From: Apostichopus japonicus
Taxonomy: Eukaryota > Echinodermata > Holothuroidea > Aspidochirotida > Stichopodidae
DNA length: 64,000 nt
NCBI RefSeq assembly: GCF_037975245.1
Contig: NC_092571.1
Coordinates: 22,987,917 to 23,051,916 of the forward strand
Direction: 5' to 3'
In this document: positions 34,105-44,773 of the stretch, piece by piece
Position numbering within the stretch: the first letter of the stretch is position 1
Layout: every line of letters begins with the position of its first letter
Notes under the pieces: generated by a model
What the model saw: only the letters and a program-made list of their open reading frames with translations
What the model was told of the DNA's origin: nothing
The model's database searches: none
Position numbers and translations under genes: made by a program

Positions 34105-35470
34105 ACATAAATGATCACATCACTATATTGTAGCCTTATAGGAGGAGTGTATGCAGGGTTGTGGGGTGTATATCACCATTTTCAATCTCTCATCAAACCA
34201 AAGGTAACTTTTAAGCACAAACTTGGATGTAGACCTAATTATTGACCAAATTTAGACGTAGAACAGTTTTGGTCGTAAGTGGGCAGGACTCCAGACCCCT
34301 TTATATTAGAGTTTCCCAGGGCCATACCCCTTGTACTAGACTATATTACTCGGATCTCATTCCAGAAACCAACTGTAGAGTTGCCGAAGTAGTCATATAC
34401 ACCCTGCGTTAGAGTTTAGCGATCATAAGTGCCATTAACGTCACAACGTATTGATAGTACGTGTTTTAATGAGTCATGCATTCAAAGAACTTAGGGATTC
34501 ATTCCCACATTTGTGCATGAGAATTGATTTCGCAATCACACTCTAAACGCAACAGTTTCTCACTTTGACCATTTCTGTGGAAGGACCTTGGGAATTCCTT
34601 ACGCTAATCCGTGGACCTATCTAGCAAGTATGCATATTATTCGCTCTTAAGATTCTTTTTAGGAGTTGTTACCAGATATTCTAACTTTTGACATCTTTTC
34701 ACCTCAATTGACCCTTGTCCCCTACTTGCCCTCACTCATTGAAATGTTACAGCTGTAGAGACTTCCAGCAATATTGTGTACAGCTACATGTACTGAAACG
34801 CTCACTCAATCTTCACTAATGTCGAACACGTACTGCAAGCTTCCTTGAGCAGGAAACACATTAAACACTTTTCCCACATGCATGCTAAACCAGTCAACGC
34901 CGTTGAAAATCTTATTAAGACCTTCAATATTCGGTTACGTACAAAAGCAAAAACAGGAAATTGTTTCATATAAACCATCGGGTTGTCTATGGTTGTATAG
35001 GACAGGTGAAACAAGACTATTCAGCATATTTCTTTCCTTTATCGAACATCAAGACATGCAGTTTGTCATTTATAACGGTTTCCTTCCCATATTATAGTAA
35101 CATGACTCCAATATCTACAGACACGTAAACACACCGTAAAAAAAATTGCTTGCTTAAACCAGGGAGCTGCTACTCTAGCAGCTCCCTGCTTAAACCTTTA
35201 TGCTGTGTTTCATTGTATTGTGTAGTTTACTATATATAACTCTTCCCAGGGTAGAAATCGAGTCCAGCGTTGCAGGGAAGGAGATCACATTATAGCGAGG
35301 ATACATACCATGTATTTAAGGAAAGGCAGGTTGTCACGGAATGTGTCCAATCCTCGCGTCATCCCTTAAAATCCATACACATTATATAAAAAACAAGATC
35401 CCAAAGGGCACTATGGTTACTAGGCTTAGCGGAGTACTAAGTTTTGTATGTCATCAAAGAATATCAAAAT
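34105..35470. other. Intergenic sequence, no recognised gene
   Basis: A short palindrome (GGGAGCTGCTACTCTAGCAGCTCCC at 35162-35186, arms GGGAGCTGCTA/TAGCAGCTCCC) could form a hairpin. No exon or element recognised. Confidence 0.4.
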
Positions 35471-35471
35471 A

Positions 35472-35830
35472 TGTTTGCCCACATGTACCAGTTATTAACT
35501 AACAACTGTATGACAACTTTGGATAAAATCTAATTTAAGGTTGTGGAGTTATTGTAACTTGAAAGTTTTGGCCCTCCCCAAAAATTGGGCCCAATAAATG
35601 TTGCGCCCAAATGGTCCCGAAAATATTTGGACCCCACAAATTCGGGCCCAAATAATGTGTCCCAAACTGCATTTGAGGTGAAAATAAAGTCTGGGACAAC
35701 TCGGCCCAAAAATTGACGCGTAATTGTTTGGGGCCCAGATGGCCTATATGTACCAGACATTAACCACCAACTGTATACCAAGTTTGGCTACAATCGGACG
35801 AAATATCATGTAAAAATGGTTTTGGACTCG
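35472..35830. repeat. Repeat family with GGGCCCAAAT words and TACATGTACCAGTTATTAAC units
   Basis: CATGTACCAGTTATTAACTA to GGAGTTATTGTAACTTGAAA (35483-35568) recurs as TATGTACCAGACATTAACCA at about 35748 and as TACATGAATCAGCTATTAAC at 36722. The spacer is rich in GGGCCCAAAT/TTGGGGCCCAGATGG. It is a worn dispersed or tandem family with part of its unit in two neighbouring copies here. Confidence 0.6.
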
Positions 35831-36589
35831 TCCAGATGTTTCTGTCGGGGCTGGAAGCTTAGCAGAGCGTAGTCTTGTTAAGACTAGTGTTTTAGTCTTG
35901 TTATACTATATAAGTATACAATAAGCAACTGCTTCAGTATAGGCCGGACGAAAGGAACTTTATGTTGGCTCTGTGGTGTATGCTTATAGTGCGCCCCCAA
36001 TTTCCTCGTTTTCTTTTCGATACTAGGTTTGTAACGGACAGATCCTCGGGCAAGTTTAATTCAGTTGGCATGCGCCCTCTTAGCATACATAAACCCAGAG
36101 ATGTGTAGGTACAGCATAGAATGCATAGCGACTACAGCTGTGTATTGAAGCTAGCTGCTTCAATGGAGCGGACGAGCGCCCCCGATCTTGCAGACACGTA
36201 ATCGGTATCGTGCAAGACTAGGTAAAGTGTCTTATCGAGGATCATATATCATATATCGGAATATAACAGTTAGAACTTGAAATGTCGTTGGACTTACGAT
36301 AGGTAAACAGATGTACGATGAAATAAAAAACTTTGAAGCAATAATTTTGATTTGGCGATTTGTTGTTTATTGATTTCTTCTCCTGATTTCAATGCCAAAA
36401 AAATGATTCATTAATCATTAATCGACAATTAGTATATAAAGAAACAAATAATAGCTGGATCTAGAGCTAACAAGTTAGGTCTACATGCTGTCAATTAGAA
36501 ATCAGAAGCGAGACTCTTCCTTAAGGAAACTGTTTTGGCAGCCAAGCTAACTTTCCTCGTGGCTAGACATACGATTGCAATGTAAATAA

Positions 36590-36825
36590 ACTATGGGCCC
36601 ATATGATCTCAAAATTGTTGTGCCCCAAAATTCATTAAGGAGGAAATACAATTTTAACTCAACTAGCACAAAAGTAGTCCAACGCATATTTGGGGCCCAG
36701 ATGGTCCCAACACAATAAGGCCTACATGAATCAGCTATTAACCAATAACTGTGTACCAAGGTTGGATACAATCCGACGTAAGGTCGCAGAGTTATTGCAA
36801 TGTAAAGATTTTTACGTTTGACCTC
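36590..36825. repeat. Second copy of the GGGCCC/CAGTTATTAACC repeat
   Basis: TTTGGGGCCCAGATGGTCCC at 36691 onward, then CAGCTATTAACCAATAACTG, GTTGGATACAATCCGACGTA and GCAGAGTTATTGCAATGTAA, parallels 35735-35830 and 35472-35570. Confidence 0.6.
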
Positions 36826-36890
36826 ATAACCTCATTAATATTCATAAAGTCACCACCTGATTCTCATATAGTTATCATCAGAAGCTGGTT

Positions 36891-37310
36891 ATGATTTTAA
36901 GAACAGTAAATCGGTTATTGCAAGGCTATTTGTGGCAGCTTGACGATTCCTTAGAGTTTCCTTTCACCCTTTTCCTCTCTTTTCTTTTTCAGAATAACAA
37001 AAATGTACAGCCTTCTTTAGCCAGTCGGTCGCTTCAGCATAAATACAAGATAACCTCATATCACCAGTCGCTTATTAGTTTCTCTGATTTCTCCATTAGT
37101 ATAACAGCTTCACAGTTCTTACTGTATATGTTATATTTTCATAATATCTGGTTAACTTTTCAATACCGTAGCCAGTTTCTGCTGATCATTCTTTTGAGAA
37201 TCGGGTGCTTCCACGTGTATATACCTATCATTGAATCCATGCATGTCTGTATAAACATCGCCATTACTTGTGTGATTCTTCAAATTTCACAAGTTCATTA
37301 CAAGTTTCAA
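36891..37310. other. AT-rich intergenic sequence
   Basis: A 157-codon frame from ATG 36891 runs through here and ends inside the inverted-repeat element at 37311-37500. It is low in complexity, has no motif and I do not credit it. Confidence 0.35.
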
Positions 37311-37500
37311 CCCTCGCTTGGTTTATACCGGGGAAATAACGACGATTTTCCGGGTATCACGTGATCTACGAAGTAACCAAAACTGTCTAAACTATCTTAA
37401 TGCTCCCTCTCTTTTGTGAAAGTTCATTCTTGCTGCAGCTGCTTCATTTGTTAATATAAGGAAAACAGCTGTGTTTATCCGGGTATAAGTCAAGCGAGGG
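37311..37500. mobile_element. 190-bp MITE with CCCTCGCTTG ends
   Basis: The left end CCCTCGCTTGGTTTATACCG and the inverted right end CCCTCGCTTGACTTATACCC match over most of 25 bp. I see no clear target duplication. No coding content. Confidence 0.6.
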
Positions 37501-37978
37501 CTAACCAGATTGATTTCGTAATGTTACGTTTTCCTTGACGCAAATGGGACCTGTAAAAATATCTTTTCAAGGAAGCACTGTAATATTTCGAATACATTAT
37601 GTTGTAAACTTTAACATCATACATCAAATATTATGCTCATAACTGCTTCTGTGCTCCTCTATAATTGAACCGAATAGGTAATAGTGAAAAAAATGACGTC
37701 ATCGTGAGAATTGAATAACTGTATTGAAGGAAATGCTGCAAAACAAGCTCACAATCCATAGACGGATCTACAGGGAGGTATCCCGCGTACTTGATAAATT
37801 TGGTTGGCAATTAAAATGAGCTGCAATCACAATTTTGCTCAAATCAATTGATATACTCAGCTAGAGGGAAGATTCAGCACGCCATACTTGTCTGGTATTC
37901 CGTTGCCTTTTTTTACTGTTATAATCTCGGTAGTGATTTCGGTATTTACCGATACTCCTCTCCCGGGAACCCTAAGAT

Positions 37979-38260
37979 TTACAGAAACAATACGTTAACA
38001 TTGGAGTCTGCACTGAGTGCCAATGGCACTGGCGATGTAGCCTCAATGGAACATTTCAGAGAGTCAGTATTATTGGTAAATATCTTGACAATTTGACCAG
38101 AGTTAGACACCGTTGCCGGCATACCCATATTTCTGATTCTCGCACGTTTCGGTCGTTTTTTACTGGTTGTTGCCATAGCGCCAGTAGGAATAGTTCGACT
38201 CTCATGAGTAGATTTGGGGTCATGCAGCCTTTCAGCCGTTACCATCAAGTTGCCAAGCAT
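37979..38260 (-). CDS. Unrecognised basic 93-residue open frame
   Basis: On the minus strand an ATG at 38260 opens MLGNLMVTAERLHDPKS..., then MATTSKKRPKRARIRNMGMP, a nuclear-localisation-like basic cluster, ending at TAA 37979. The frame is open for a further 21 codons upstream. Codon texture is better than in neighbouring shadows, but there is no domain, partner exon or promoter evidence. It may be a transposon fragment. An overlapping frame at 38269-38466 is also open and equally unrecognised. Confidence 0.2.
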   Translation of the reverse strand: MLGNLMVTAERLHDPKSTHESRTIPTGAMATTSKKRPKRARIRNMGMPATVSNSGQIVKIFTNNTDSLKCSIEATSPVPLALSADSNVNVLFL

Positions 38261-38854
38261 GTGTCCATCTATCCATGCAATGGTAATAAAAATGCGAGAT
38301 AATAATCGATCACACGAGCGCAACGATCAGCACTGCCCTTGTCGAGTAATAAACAAGAGGTTCTGATAAACCATGGTTCTACTGTAATCCCACGATTATA
38401 TATTCCCTCGACCACAGACATCACCGACATACCCTTATCAAGGAAGCACGGTTGCCTCTCCTTCACATGGCCTTTGTGCTGATGCTGATGGAGTTATAAC
38501 AAAGAAAGCCAGGCCAGACCCTTTTCACACACTGAGTTAAATGCGCAATCTGATATCAAGGACAATGTCGAAGTGGTCCCTGTGTGAAGTATATGAGTAC
38601 AAAAGATGCATCGAGCTACATACTATGTGCGACTCACAGAAACACAGTTGGAAATATAACCCATCGTCTTGGCGAGCTCTTCCGTTGGTGTTGCGGTGTC
38701 TTTGCTTAGTGTTTGGCGGTCAATGGACTAAAATGAGTATAAAAGATAAGTCCGGTTCTACAAATGAGAGGTGAGGTCGATATAGATACCGCTAATACGC
38801 TTGGTGTTAGTCTCTCAGATTCACAGTACACTGTAGATTGCTCATCGATCTTAA

Positions 38855-39073
38855 AACGGCCATGACACGACCATTTCAATGTCCAATCTTTTGGAGATCC
38901 ATCTTAGCATGCTCTCTAGAACATGAATCAACCTAATATGACGTCGAATTTTAAAACTTTAATTTATAATAAGTGCTTCAGGTTTTAAGGGTAAAGAGAA
39001 TTGAACATAGATCTTCTCATAAGTTTAGAGGAAGCTACTCTCGATTAGTTTGACTTTACGTGTCATGACCTCT
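38855..39073. mobile_element. 219-bp MITE, deletion derivative of the TTAA element
   Basis: Ends AACGGCCATGACACGA (38855) and, inverted, AGAGGTCATGACACG (39073) sit between TTAA 38851-38854 and TTAA 39074-39077. The first 110 bp parallel the left end of 4691-8545 (including CTCTAGAACATG...ATCAACC) and the last 95 bp parallel its right end (TTGAACATAGAT.TTCTCATA, CTACTCTCGAT). The middle 3.6 kb is absent, so it is an internal-deletion MITE mobilised in trans. It sits at the edge of, probably within, the second U2-like sequence. Confidence 0.85.
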
Positions 39074-39075
39074 TT

Positions 39076-39248
39076 AAGCCAAGAACATGTGTAGTATATC
39101 TATTATCTTTTCAAGGGACACGAGATACCTTACTTGATATACCGCCGTCATGATCACACTTCTATAGACTCCATGTAAGGGGACTGGTGATGAGGATGAA
39201 TCGAATTGTTTGGTTTTCGTGCCCAGGCTCAGCTTTGGATGATTTTTG
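39076..39248 (+). ncRNA. U2-like sequence, copy 2 (decayed, interrupted by a MITE)
   Basis: GCCAAGAACATGTGTAGTAT matches copy 1 (GGCTAAGATCATGTGTAGTAT) and the U2 branch-site-binding segment. Further matches along the body include GATGATCACAT versus CATGATCACAC, AAGGGGACTGG, and TTTTCGTGCCCAGGCTC near the 3' end, then TTTTTGTTAAAAAAGC as a possible 3' box. The U2 5' stem-loop is missing: the MITE at 38855-39073 stands there, and ATCG lies just before it (38845-38848). Pairing of the stems is weaker than in copy 1, so this copy is probably dead. Confidence 0.45.
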
Positions 39249-40385
39249 TTAAAAAAGCATACCACCATTATTTCAGGAAACGACTCCGTCACTAAATGAA
39301 TCTCTTCATTGACATGATGTCGTAACCATGCGTGAATAATACTCCGCCTACTGTATCCAAGACAGTTATAACTTCCTAAGTGAACAATGGATCGTATGGC
39401 TACAGTCTTCTTACCTTCCACACACCTTACGTGCAACGTTGTTTGTATTGTACATGGACATCGACATGCGACACCGACCGTACGAAGAAGGGATACAGGC
39501 CTGGCAGATGTTCCTTAGCCAAGGCCTTGGCCGGTTATGCTATTGAAGAAGTTTTTGTGTACCTTATTGTCGATACATGGCATGTGTTATGTATCTCCAT
39601 ATAACATCTCAATGCAATATTTGTTGTCTTCAAATTCGGGAAAAGTTGTGAGCATCTTTTAAATAGGGGTCGAAGTGAAGGGGAGGGGGGTGGTGGGGGT
39701 TGAAAAAAATCACCCGCAGTATTGTTGTGTAATGGGAAAAGGTATGTAAGTACACATACAACTGGGAGTCTTCAGAGTTCGATGATTTGACTGTCAAAAT
39801 TGAATTTTTACAGAATGATTCTGAGGATGGCGCTGATCTGTAAACCTAATTAACAATTATAACTATAGGCTACGTGACCCCACTCCCTCCTCCCTGTGTA
39901 TTTCGGTCTATATTGTTATCTAGGAATTAGAGCATGCGATTTTAAGGTTTCTTACTATTAGAAACAAATGAAAGTATTCGCTATACATGATACAGTCGCA
40001 ACGGGGTGACGTTAGATCTTTCAAGGGGTTAGGCATGTCGTCCCGCATATTTAAGTAGATGGCGCTGTTGACGAAACCACACACATAAGTAAATCGTATA
40101 TGGTAAGAAAGATCTTTCCGTTATAAATGCGATGGCGCTGAGAACTTGGACTCTTATCGATGGAAAAGAAACTACAAAGAACAGGTACACTGGATTTGCA
40201 AATGTTACTATTCAATGTGTACATGCAAGTGGGTACAATTAAGAACGTGTTACTTTAACGGAAAGAATTTCAATTAGATTTATCAACATTAAAGTAATAT
40301 TTCAGGACAAACGTTGGGATCGGTGTGACGAAGGCGAGAAAACCAAATGGATCCGTTGCTATACTATCGATATTCTAAATATAAC
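39249..40385. other. Intergenic sequence, no recognised gene
   Basis: A G-rich run at about 39678-39705. Nothing else supported. Confidence 0.4.
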
Positions 40386-40455
40386 TGACAGGGCTGTCAG
40401 GGCTGACAGGGCTGACAGGGCTGACAGGGCTGACAGGGCTGACAGGGCTGACAGT
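40386..40455. repeat. 9-bp minisatellite (GGGCTGACA)n
   Basis: Seven near-perfect units of GGGCTGACA; the first has TGTCA for TGACA. Ser-Pro-Val repeats seen in open frames on the minus strand are by-products. Confidence 0.95.
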
Positions 40456-41047
40456 CTGAAATATTCCTTGAAGTCGGCTCCTGCAGCAGGCCAATGTTAA
40501 TGTTAATTCAATAACCCCGCATATAAAACTCTTTGTGATATTCATACAAGCGATAGATTTATACCCGTGAATGACATTCATCACCATTTTCTTGAACTTT
40601 TTTTAAATAATGCAACAGGACTTTGTTATTTGAAGTTATGAACCAATTGAGTTTTAATATTGCGTTTGTGTCGCTGGACTAAGTAGTCCAGTCACTTTCA
40701 ACTGATGACCTAATGATGCTCTGTTCGCCATTTTTGTTTAAAACAAGATTGTGATAACAGTGGTTTCAATGACCTAAAATGTCACCGTCAATTATGTGTT
40801 AACTTTCATCCATTAAAATTAAAACATTTAAAGATAAAACTTCATACAATAAAAGAGAAGAATTACACGCTAAATTACTTCCAGAGAGCAACCTTTCACC
40901 AGTTTGTTAATCATTTGGTATGAATTTGCAAAATGAATGCTAGTATTACATTCATTAGGGCTCAACATGATAACAATGAAGATATAAGGGGAATTCTTAA
41001 ACCATAGACTGTCGGTCAACCTCCACCAATCCACCCAGCCCTCATAT
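40456..41047. other. 3' flank of the secreted-family gene (minus strand)
   Basis: No AATAAA on the minus strand close to the stop codon at 41048; the true 3' end is undetermined. No other feature seen. Confidence 0.35.
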
Positions 41048-43167
41048 TTACAACTCAATACAAGGGATTTTAAGATTAGCAGCGAAGTCGGCTTGATGTT
41101 GTATTTCATAGACAATGGGAGCTTTGTTGTCCTTCGAGAGCAGACTTGCCTCTTGGAATGCTTCGGAAATGGAATCTAAAGCATAATTTTCGAGTGTACA
41201 CTTTCTGAAGGATTCCAAAGGCGACCAATACTCGCAAACGTTGTGCCTATTCTGCGACATAGCTGGAGTTAGCTTGTCACGCGCCTTGCACATGTCAACC
41301 TCCTGTACATCTTGTGACTGACAGGCCGAGAAGTCTAACTCGTGGTTAGCGGAGAACATGAGTTCATCAAGATATTCATTAATATCAGCGTTGATGACGT
41401 GATCAACAAGATGGCAACACTCGGCTTCTTCCCAAGACACACTGAAATAGTCACATCCGTTCGTTATGCTCGCTCCGAACTCCGTAATGACGAACTCATC
41501 AACTTGTTTGACCGGTAATGCCATATTAGGGTTAAGAAATGGTTTCTCCGTCGACACAAAACTACTGAGATGCACCTTGTACTGGGCCGGACCATTGGCG
41601 TCTGGTCCGGTCAAAAGCGGTATGAAGAATGAAACCAAGGGTGTGTCTAGTGAGTATTGGTCAGCAACATCGCTGGGTAAGGTGTCTTTGAACGACTTCG
41701 ATGAGAAGTTGCCAATGCCAACAGCAATAACATGCTCGCCTGGCGCAAGGAACTCCGTCAGAATGCGGTAGTTGGGTAAATTCAAAGTACCTTGAACAGA
41801 ATAATTAAAAAGACATGAATACATGATAAAAATGTATTAGATGTTTCTGCAACATGTAACTTGCTAACTATTGTTACCCGACCCAGGAAAGAAAATATAT
41901 CTAGGATTTATGAAATATGCAGTAATCATATATTAAAAAAAATGAAGTCATCCAAACCAGATAAACTGAACAATCTTGAAAGATAAAGTTCTAACTGAGA
42001 CGAAACAATGTGATAACGACTGGGATTTATTCCATAAGAGATTTTTGTGACCGGTGATGAACAGATGAACGCTAATGTACATATTTATTATCTTCTTTAG
42101 ATACTGAACCCTTTTATGCATTACAGTATTTGAGGAACAGACACGACACTTTTTCCATTTCTTGATATGCGGGAAGAGTGGAATATATCAATGTTAATGA
42201 AATGAACGGCGAATGTTATGTTATCGTTCTTAAGGAATGTACTAAACATATACCAAATTTTTCAATACCAGCGGAAAGTAGCGTTTCAAAGTATAACAAC
42301 TGTGGAGAAAATAAAAAAATTTCTGCATAAATGAATAATCTGGATGCAAACATTATTTGTGACCTATGAAAAAGTAGTGTTATGCAAGTATGCTGTTAAT
42401 CTGTGGGTTCAATTTATCAATTTAATGTTAAAATCAATGAAATCATTAATATTACTAGTAGAGTCCGTAGTTGTACTCATATTCCAGCAAAGTTACCTGT
42501 GTTCGTACTCGACCTTGTGGTTAGTACTCGAACTGGTTCCGTCCGTGCATTTTTGTATTGTAAAATTTGATCTAATGCAAATTCAATAGTTGTTCTTGCT
42601 CTTATGGAGGTTTTTCTTACTTATGACAGTGAAACTTACATACTTGTACTCGTAATCATAAATTTGGGTACTTACATGCTATTACTCATCCTCATAACAT
42701 GGGTACTTACAAGCTTGGAGTCGTATTAGTAACATACTCGTACTCACATCATGTTGTATACTAAAACTAAGTCTAAAAGACCAAAAGTCTGCCAACGGAA
42801 ACGGAGAAAGCGAGGAAGAAAAATACCGTGACTAAAAACGTCGCAAAATGTATTGCAATTTAACAATGCATTACAGCATTTTACGACAGACGCACATATT
42901 TGAACCTGCGACATAATCTAAGATATTTTTCTCCGTTCTTCTTCCAAATTTGATACAGATTACTCTTACGTCATATATATTACCTTCTTGATCCGGAATT
43001 AATGCGTTCATTTCGTTGAGTTTATTGGCGATTCTCTCCTCTGGAACTGGAAAGAGTGCTATGGTTCCGGCAAAGCCGATCCCTGTGAGTTCGGGAAACG
43101 TTTCTGCTACAGATGCTTGACAGAAGTAGAACATGTAGAGAACAGTCAAAGCTGAGAACGACTTCAT
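41048..43167 (-). CDS. Complete two-exon gene for a secreted protein of an unrecognised family (copy 2)
   Basis: Exon 1 (43167-42984) starts at an ATG and encodes a signal peptide (MKSFSALTVLYMFYFCQASV), then ETFPELTGIGFAGTIALFPV and NKLNEMNALIPDQE. It ends in phase 1 on GAAG followed by GTAATA. Exon 2 (41790-41048, 743 nt) starts after TTCTGTTCAAG and joins in frame as E-G-T-L-N-L-P-N-Y, ending at IPCIEL and a stop. The product is 308 residues, about 290 after leader removal, with eight cysteines in exon 2, six of them shared with copy 1 at 554-1296. No membrane segment beyond the leader, so secretion is inferred. I do not recognise a domain. Acidic blocks such as NADINEYLDELMFSANHELD are strongly conserved between copies. 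The gene lies in a segment duplicated at 46.4-47.4 kb. The intron is 1193 nt. Confidence 0.8.
42460..42760. repeat. Degenerate TACTCGTACTC motif cluster inside the intron
   Basis: Words such as TTGTACTC, TTCGTACTCGA, TAGTACTCGAACT, TTGTACTCGTAATC, GGGTACTTACA and CATACTCGTACTC recur within 300 bp. It looks like a decayed short-repeat element. It is absent from the third gene copy because the whole interval is deleted there. Confidence 0.4.
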
Positions 43168-43258
43168 CTTGATGAGAGAAAGAAACAACTTCGTTGGTGA
43201 AATTCAAAGTCTCACAAACAAAACTCTTTACTGAATGAATGACCAGAAGGTTGTGTGG

Positions 43259-43266
43259 ATATTTAT
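43259..43266 (-). promoter_or_regulatory. TATA-like box upstream of copy 2
   Basis: The minus strand reads GCATAAATATCC, about 93 bp before the ATG at 43167, leaving room for a 5' leader of roughly 60 nt. Position and sequence only. Confidence 0.3.
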
Positions 43267-43825
43267 GCTCAGTACGACCTTTCCTCCATACGGAAGTTGA
43301 GAAGTGGCATCATGATGAAACAATAATTACGGGTAAATTTAATTTTTGAAATAGCTTGTGAGGATTTGTAAGTTATTTTGGTGTAATTCCTTAGTTTTTG
43401 ATGTATTTATAGTTAGGATAAACCACTTCATAGGCTCTAAGCAACGATGAGTTTCTTGTGAAACAATAACATGACTTATTTGCTGTGCGAGAGAGGAACA
43501 TCTAGAAACTATTGTGTAATTTAGATTTAAGTCGTTGACATAAATGTCAGACCATTTTTTACTAATGATTCTATTTTGATTTTGATCACATCTCAACCTT
43601 ATAAAGGGACAACAAATGAATTCCACCAAATGCAAAATCAATGCGGGCCTCATTAAAATGTTAAAGAGAACAGCAATGGAACGTCCCTGTATGAAATGAT
43701 CTTTAGAAGCTACCTTACACCGATAAAAACTATTTCATTAGAAAGGATTTTTACTTTTGGTATTTTTGGCTCAAGTTTAATTAGAACTTTCAATATTTAA
43801 GGTTATGCACTGGCAAATGCCAATG

Positions 43826-44162
43826 CAATGGTGTGTAGAATTTTTTTCACGGTTAGTAACTGCCTCAGTAAAATGCCTGGTATAGCTTTAGGAAATTGTC
43901 TAAAATCAAAATTACACAAGGTCAAAATTTGTTTTCTCACGTAGAAGAACCGGAACGAAAAAAGGGAGGTGTTGCTGGTTGAAATTTTAAAAATTATTGC
44001 TCTAAATAAGACATACAGTGACAAAGCATTACGTCGCTTCCGATTTAGCATTTCGTTTCGTCCTTAGTTTGTGAGCTTTCGATATTAGTCTTGAAAGTTA
44101 GGACATAAGTTAGGCACAAAATTGATTTTAACATGTTGTAGACCGTTTTAATTACACTGCTT
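43826..44162. repeat. Upstream block of a local segmental duplication (source copy)
   Basis: GCAATGGTGTGTAGAA, TTAGTAACTGCCTCAGT, ACACAAGGTCAAAATTTGTT, CTCCGATTTAGCAT-like sequence and TTGTAGACCGTTTTAATTAC match, in order, 47063-47393. Together with the gene exon and the start of the intron this defines a duplicated segment of the minus-strand gene and its upstream DNA. Confidence 0.8.
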
Positions 44163-44393
44163 ATAGTCCTCCAGGATGGACTAGTTGGCCTAACTCATAA
44201 GATCAGTCCATTGGACGTATTAGGTGGAATACTCCTATTAGCGTCATATTAAGTTGCTGAAAAAACCCTTATGGCCTGGACATTGAACCTTTGTCCTCTT
44301 CTTCTTTTTCATTTCACCCATTAAGCACAACATCTTACTGTGATGGTAACCAATACGAAATTTATCAATGGTAACGTTCTCAACAAGTACATA

Positions 44394-44768
44394 CAGGGGC
44401 GTCGGAGCCACGGTACGGCAGGTCCGGCGAACGCCGGACCAATATTCACGGCGCAAAGAAAAAAAAATAGTAAAACTAAGAAAAAAAAGTGGCAAAAAAT
44501 AAAGAACCAAAATGAAACATACTTCAAAATGTGTTTCAGAAGATTAATCGGGTACAAAAACAGACAAGGGAGAACGCACAGAAGAAAAGCCTACACCAGC
44601 ATTGCAGCAATCTGGGAGGCATTTTTGCAAAATTTTCTCCATTACGCTACGCGCCAACCATGGTGGCGCGTAGCGTAGTTTGACCTGCCAAACGTCCCCC
44701 CGATAATTATAATAGATGGCCACACTCTGATCTGCCGTACCAATCCCAAATAGCTTCCGACGCCACTG
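44394..44768. mobile_element. 375-bp hAT-like MITE with internal palindrome
   Basis: The left end CAGGGGCGTCGGAGC (44394) is mirrored by GCTTCCGACGCCACTG ending at 44768. ACATA flanks both sides (44389-44393 and 44769-44773), the same 5-bp style as the element at 11045-12937. Inside, TACGCTACGCGCCA (44643) pairs with TGGCGCGTAGCGTA (to about 44678) in a near-perfect palindrome. No coding content. Confidence 0.8.
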
Positions 44769-44773
44769 ACATA

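Noticed and set aside
36891-37364. 157-codon open frame with an ATG
   Set aside because: Low-complexity, no motif, and its end lies inside a MITE.
40386-40455. CRISPR-like array
   Set aside because: The repeats are contiguous 9-bp units with no spacers, in an animal genome; it is a minisatellite.
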